A stretch of 11,914 nt of DNA from NCBI GenBank assembly GCA_003024985.2, contig PXIH01S0003663.1; one strand, written 5' to 3'. Source of the stretch: Euperipatoides rowelli (lineage: Eukaryota; Onychophora; Udeonychophora; Euonychophora; Peripatopsidae). Positions 7,450 through 11,914 of the stretch are shown piece by piece. The stretch's first letter is position 1; each line of letters starts with the position of its first letter. Made by a program: the position numbers and the translations under genes. The notes below the pieces were generated by a model, which worked only from the letters and a program-made list of their open reading frames with translations, had not been told where the DNA came from and did not search any database.

Positions 7450-7534
7450 CGTACTTGCTCATGTAAGGTACCCCCATGACAGGCTGATCAAGTATCACCA
7501 TGGTGACACGTTTCCTAAAACCAGTTGCAGCCAT
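7450..7534 (-). other. Weak candidate first exon upstream of torsin
   Basis: On the minus strand an ATG in a good context (aaaATGGC) opens 28 codons beginning MAATGFRKRV. They run to TACG|gtaact, a plausible donor in phase 1, the phase needed to join the acceptor at 6762. Against this, no hydrophobic signal peptide or Cys-rich segment is seen, as would be expected for most torsins. The core TGATCAAGTATC at 7485-7496 is also repeated at 6976-6987, so this may be part of a dispersed repeat. Without the splice the frame stays open for 51 codons in total. Confidence 0.13.
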
Positions 7535-8022
7535 TTTATCTTGCATCAATCTTTACATTTGCTAAGCAAGTTGAATTCTGTTTAAGCGATTATTATAGCC
7601 AGAAATTACTTTTAAACTTAACTTTTCAACTTATAGGCTACTGTATGTTTGTAATTATATTTAAAAGCATTAAACTACTGTACCTTGTATTGACTACAAT
7701 CAACAGTAAAATCAAGACTTTCATTTTTAATGCTTTTATTGGAGAGAAATATAGATTTAATGGCAATGTATGATGTATGGCTCTGATGCCACATTATTTT
7801 ATGCATATTAGAACCATGTTAAGAGACTAATCTACAAAGTTTTTTTTTAAACATTGACTGTTTGAAAGCTTTTAAAAGCTCTATTCTGGGATATTGAAAT
7901 AGAAGGAAAACAATGTTCCTGGCCCCAACCAGGTCTTTTCCAAGATGGCTGGCTTGTGGTTCCTGCTTTTTATGCCTAAACATCGTTATAAGCTATGACA
8001 TATTATGATGCATTAAGGGATA

Positions 8023-8340
8023 ACTTCCTGTGATGTCACCACTTCCTGTTTGTGGTGAGATCACTTCCGGTATTTCTGGTACCATTCGGGTTTTTTCACT
8101 CAAGATGGATGACCTCCATTTCCTGTTTTTTAAAGATAGACTATAAGGTATTTTTAATGCCCATGGTATAAGGATTTCACATTTCAAAATAGCAGGTCTT
8201 CCTCTTCTGGGTCCAAGGTGATTCCTCTTCCTGTTAGACCACTTCCGTTTGCTTTTTTGATACTTCCTGTTTCTAAAAGGTATACGAGCTACAGTATGTC
8301 ACTTCCACTTCCTATCAAGTGATTTCCAGTATTTTTGGAT
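8023..8340 (+). repeat. Degenerate repeat block with recurrent ACTTCC(T/G) motifs
   Basis: ACTTCC-type words occur at 8023, 8041, 8063, 8228 (CTTCCTGT), 8240, 8262, 8301 and 8307, all on the same strand. Two longer related segments, CACTTCCGGTATTTCTGG (8062-8079) and GATTTCCAGTATTTTTGG (8321-8338), lie about 260 bases apart and are both followed by a CCAT-containing stretch. This points to an old tandem repeat with a period near 260 bp. Confidence 0.6.
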
Positions 8341-10529
8341 CCCATCCGTGTCTTTTGATTGTTTTTTTACCCATTTTTCAATGTTGATGTCATTCTTGAA
8401 GTTGCCCTATCTTCAGCCATGTTGTTGATTTGTGTGACTTTGAATTGCTTGGGTAGATGATGTGAAGATCTGGTTTGACTATTTGATTTATAAACTGTTA
8501 GTTTTTTAATAAATTTTGATTATATCTGGATGGCGTTGACAAAGTTTGTGTATTGTAGAAGCTGTTCTACTTGACTTTTCATGGACGATCTTCAATTTTA
8601 GATCCACTAATTGAACTGTGAAAAATATCAATTTTAATTTTTTTTAAAGGAGACATGTTGTAGGCTTACAATGTATTTTGATCACATGAACCGGAGTGAT
8701 ATCTACGCAGAACGATGAACTAAATACTTAAATTTATTTTCAAAATTTTCATTTTTGGCCCATAACATCTAATGTAACATCACAGGGCTTATGCTTTGAA
8801 CCTTGGGTAAACCCAACATGTCTATCAAATCCACTGAGGTACTGCCATATCACAAGATCAGTTCAGCCTAAAGCTTACAACACTATCAATATGTAGGCTA
8901 GTTAAATATAAATTTTTATTTTTTTTAGATTTTTTAAAAAGTATTTTGCACATGTTTCTGCACATCTAGATGGCAACACTTCCTGTTTTTGAATTGCTCA
9001 CAAACTATAACCCCCTCTCCCTATTAGTGACAATTTTCTGTTTGGGAAATTAATCCTAAAGGTGTGAATTCCTGCAAGATCTCGTTCGTTAAAAGCACAA
9101 GAGAACTATGTGCACTAAACACCACCCCACACAAATTTCTCTTCCTTCAGGACATAAGACAGATACCCAACCCCTCCGCTTTCAGACTCATCTTCTTCAC
9201 CAAGCAACAATAGTTCTATCAGTTATGGAATATGTTCACACATTTAAGTTAGTCCTCGAATCATTTATACTTCATTAAGTAGCCTACTCATAATTATTTT
9301 GCGAGACATCAATTATGAAAAAAGAAAGAAAAAAATTCTAACCGTTTAACATTAAATATAAGCAATATTTTGTTAAAGACAGGCAGCAATCAAAGATTGT
9401 TTTTCATGTACAAACATTTATTTAGGCTAATGTACAAAATAATACATTATTTTAATTTATTTGATTATTTTATTAATTTTACCATATGCAGTGCAAGAAT
9501 TTCAGGTAATTAAATGGAAGTCAGGTAGACCACTGATCTCAATTAATGATAGTCTTTAATCATGTTTAGTGGTCCAAGAAAATGTAGATGCCTCAGAATT
9601 TTCGTTAAAATTCTAATGACTTCTTGGTATCGTCAATTTACTAAAAAAAAAAAAAAAAATTAGAAAACTTGGTCTTAAAATGCAACCCTGATAGTTTATT
9701 ACTGATGGGTTGTTCAAATTGGTTTGGTTTATTTTTAAATGTTTACTGAGGTGTAAAGCTGTCAAATGTATCTAAATAGGTTACAGCACTATCATTAACT
9801 TGTTTGAACATCAATTTAATGACAATATGATGCAGTATTACAATTCAAAATAAGTGTGTAGTGCAGGGTTAGAGAACCTTAGCCTATAGCATTTGTAATA
9901 ATGGTTTGAAGAACCTGTTATGAATAAAAAATATGCAACATGACTTTTAACTTTAATGGCCTGCGAAGTGAATTAATAAAAGATTTAATCATGCTGTTGT
10001 TCTTTCTTCAATTTATTGGCATTCTTGAAAACTTAGATGAAAAATTTTCAAATAGACTAATTTGAATCATTCCATAGCCCTTGACAAGCAATTTCGAAGA
10101 GCACTTTCACGTAAAATACTTGTTGGTATAGTCTATAGATATTTTTCTAGCGTCATAGATAAAAGTAAGTAAAATTGGCATACTGCAGGTCTATAATTTG
10201 TCAAAATTTAAAGTTTATAAACTTTGTTTTAAAAAGTAGTTTTATGGGAATAAATAAATTATGGTACCGGTATGCAATTTTATCTAGTGAATTATAAACC
10301 TATTTTTAAACTGTAAATTTTATTGCATTTGTTTTCTTCTGATTAAAAAAAAAAAAGCATACATTTTAAAAATAGTTTTACATCTATCTGATTCTTACAA
10401 AATTATATTAAGATTAATGTAAGACTTAGGCTATATGAAATGATAATCTTTTTTCCCAATTACTCTACTATATAGGCTAATATAAAATTTTAGTAGGCCT
10501 ATAATTAATTAATTTTCGTATTTCGAGGT

Positions 10530-10573
10530 GGCCTGGTCCACCAGGCCCACTTCTAAATAATTTTTGGTGGACC
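10530..10573. repeat. Two overlapping, mutually exclusive inverted repeats
   Basis: GGCCTGGT (10530-10537) and ACCAGGCC (10540-10547) are perfect arms around two bases. GGTCCACCA (10535-10543) also pairs perfectly with TGGTGGACC (10565-10573). The central bases can join only one hairpin at a time. This is one of the few GC-rich spots in the region. Confidence 0.65.
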
Positions 10574-10850
10574 CTATACATTTTTAGTGTTCTCAAACCC
10601 CAAGATCACCATGAAATTCGAGCAGTGAAATGGTCATTAGTCAATAGTTTATTAACCTTGAGTGGTAGTAGCAATAGCATGAAAAAGGTTACTGTAAATC
10701 AATTTATTGTCTAGAACAGCTGGGTCAATTGCAAGAAAGTTGTACCATGGCATGTATCTGTAGACAGCTCTTCAGTAGAGAAGAATAAAATGCTTTAATA
10801 GTATTGTTAGAGGTTCCTCTCATTGGAGGACAAAAAAAAAATCCCAAAAC

Positions 10851-10856
10851 TTTATT
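10851..10856 (-). terminator. Canonical AATAAA polyadenylation signal
   Basis: AATAAA on the minus strand begins two bases after the TAA stop of the terminal exon. Cleavage would be expected some 10-30 bases further, at about 10820-10840. This hexamer is common by chance in AT-rich DNA, so the support comes from its position. Confidence 0.4.
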
Positions 10857-10858
10857 GG

Positions 10859-10940
10859 TTATGGAGTTTCATCATGGAATATGTGCAATTTGTCCCACCC
10901 GTAATCGTGGTCATGCAACTCAACTGTAAACTTTGCACCT
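10859..10940 (-). CDS. Probable terminal coding exon of an unrecognised gene
   Basis: On the minus strand a strong pyrimidine-rich acceptor, ttgttttcttcaacag, is followed by one base completing a split codon. Then come 26 codons that include HDHDYGWDKLHIFHDETP, and a TAA stop at 10859-10861. An AATAAA signal follows two bases later. The peptide is rich in His, Asp and aromatic residues and has the look of a conserved C-terminus, in sharp contrast to the AT-biased codons of chance frames here. I do not recognise the family. The rest of the gene would lie to the right on the minus strand, but no other exon was found up to 11914. A chance open stretch is the main alternative, and the exon is short. 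The coincidence of acceptor, stop and poly(A) signal raises the odds that it is real. Confidence 0.5.
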
Positions 10941-11525
10941 CTGTTGAAGAAAACAAAGCACTTTCAAATAAACAAATTTATATCACAATTATTCTTACAT
11001 AGTTACAGTATATTGCAATAATAATACCGGTAATAGCAAGTTGAATTGGAAAGATATTATTACCCACTATATTTCACTTTCACAATAAGCCTAATTACAT
11101 TTTAGACCAATTAGGAGAATCACCAAAAGGAACATTGCAGCATTATTTATGAAAAGGACATGACATGAGGTTAGATTCCGTTATCTGCCCACCAAAATAA
11201 TTAACGTTAGGAGTTGCGTGACAACTAAAATGTAGTAGCGTGTCGAATTATTATTTTTTTCATGCTGATTTTATATTTTCTTTACAGTCCTAACCTTACA
11301 GTAACCCTAAACTCTAGAATAATGTAGAGGTGAAATAATCTTTTGCTAAGCGCCGATCTAGATAATTTCAACTTACTACGTCACCGATATTAGTACAGAC
11401 AGATAACGTAATCTGACCGGTCATGAGTCATTGATTGATAACTTTTTTTCATTCAAAACTGCTGAAGTGCTGTGCTACTAAAACTTCTGTACCATACTTC
11501 ATTTGGGTAAAATAATAGCAACTAT

Positions 11526-11755
11526 AGGGGTTCGGGTGTAAACAATGGTTATTTCATGTAAAACATGGTAGCTACAAGATGAAAGGAAAAAAAAATACAG
11601 TAATTGTTGTATAATTATCTCATTAGATGGCAGCATAATACATGTTTGAATTATGGTCTGTCATATTTTCTGTAAGTTAAAAGTGGTAAGAAACAAGCTA
11701 GGCTATATATTCTCTAAATGAACAAAATGTCACCATTGTTTACTCCCGAACCCCT
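11526..11755. mobile_element. 230-bp element with 24-bp terminal inverted repeats (MITE-like)
   Basis: The left end, AGGGGTTCGGGTGTAAACAA followed by TGGT (11526-11549), is the reverse complement of 11732-11755 with one mismatch. The interior is AT-rich with no coding potential. The size and the paired ends fit a non-autonomous DNA transposon. No clean target-site duplication was found: the flanks are ..ctat and taat.., so the superfamily is unassigned. The ends contain GTAAACAATGG, which resembles forkhead and SOX binding motifs; that is only a resemblance. Confidence 0.7.
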
Positions 11756-11865
11756 TAATTATAGGCTTACTATTGATAAATGAAATTAAAATCAGTTAAA
11801 AATTATAAAGATTAAGGCATCACATTTGATGAAAATTTTGTTGCAAAACTCACATTAATAATATT

Positions 11866-11914
11866 ACTGTAAAATGCCGACCAAGAGCGCCCCACCAAGC
11901 AAGTCCCCCCCCCC
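11866..11914 (-). repeat. Dispersed repeat copy, inverted relative to 781-838
   Basis: Read on the minus strand this is a poly-G run, then CTTGCTTGGTGGGG, then GCTCTTGGTCGGCATTTTAC. It aligns with the plus-strand copy at 781-838 over about 45 bases with few differences. The copy is cut by the window edge. Confidence 0.75.

Larger units (their letters stand above)
7535..10858. other. Long AT-rich region of degraded repeats, no supported gene
   Basis: The best-defined content is the ACTTCC-rich block at 8023-8340. A further ACTTCCTGTTTTT lies at 8978-8990, and a GC-rich inverted repeat lies at 10530-10573. The GC-richer patch at 9030-9222 is open for about 60 codons on the plus strand and about 35 on the minus strand. 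The minus reading is acidic (LLLLGEEDESES), but neither strand shows a domain or a start. The first torsin exon may be hidden here and was not recognised. Confidence 0.5.
10941..11914. other. Right flank: presumed intron of the unrecognised gene plus repeats
   Basis: Apart from the 230-bp inverted-repeat element at 11526-11755 and the partial repeat at 11866-11914, this is AT-rich sequence without recognisable exons on either strand. If the terminal exon at 10859-10940 is real, it would begin with that gene's last intron. Confidence 0.45.

Noticed and set aside
7525-7773. Plus-strand open stretch of 82 codons
   Set aside because: It is hydrophobic, AT-driven composition without a domain, and the start lies inside a repeat-like region.
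7993-8187. Minus-strand open stretch of 64 codons
   Set aside because: It lies wholly within the ACTTCC repeat block; the apparent peptide is translated repeat.
11271-11310. tttctttacag acceptor-like site on the plus strand
   Set aside because: It is followed by a short stretch with stops in all useful frames and no donor with coding content.
1-11914. CRISPR array, tRNA or rRNA genes, bacterial operon features
   Set aside because: There are no regularly spaced repeats, no cloverleaf with A and B boxes and no rRNA signatures. The spliced exons show that the DNA is eukaryotic.

Overview
The window is AT-rich metazoan nuclear DNA, most likely from an invertebrate. It has spliced exons, long introns, an intronic Ty3/gypsy-type retroelement, homopolymer runs and many short dispersed repeats. 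The species cannot be fixed from the sequence. A short motif, TAGGCTA or TAGGCCTA, recurs throughout and may be lineage-specific.

The one confidently identified host gene is a torsin-family AAA+ ATPase on the minus strand. Two consecutive coding exons are present. One (6497-6762) carries Walker A and the next (3108-3283) carries Walker B. Both have good splice sites, and the reading phase is kept across the 3.2-kb intron between them. The later exons (sensor motifs and C-terminal domain) should lie left of position 1. The first exon (signal peptide) was not securely found; one weak, phase-compatible candidate lies at 7450-7534.

The intron between the two torsin exons holds a decayed gypsy-type LTR retroelement in the same orientation as the host gene. 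It shows a probable tRNA-Leu primer binding site (about 6161-6171), gag with zinc knuckles, a retropepsin with an altered active-site triplet, reverse transcriptase and the start of the RNase H connection. It stops near 3780, so RNase H, integrase and the 3' LTR are missing. At least six frame breaks interrupt it, three of them at or beside homopolymers.

At 10859-10940 is a probable last coding exon of an unrecognised second minus-strand gene. It has a 3' splice site, a 26-residue open tail ending in a stop codon, and an AATAAA two bases after the stop. This would be the gene upstream of torsin.

The remaining stretches (1-3107, 6763-10858 and 10941-11914) hold repeats and no other supported gene. 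They include a 230-bp element with 24-bp terminal inverted repeats (11526-11755), an inverted repeat shared by both ends of the window (about 781-838 and 11866-11914), and a block of same-orientation ACTTCC motifs (8023-8340). Tandem and fold-back repeats are also present. I see no new multi-gene system. The points most worth checking are the orphan terminal exon, the torsin-retroelement arrangement and the repeat families.
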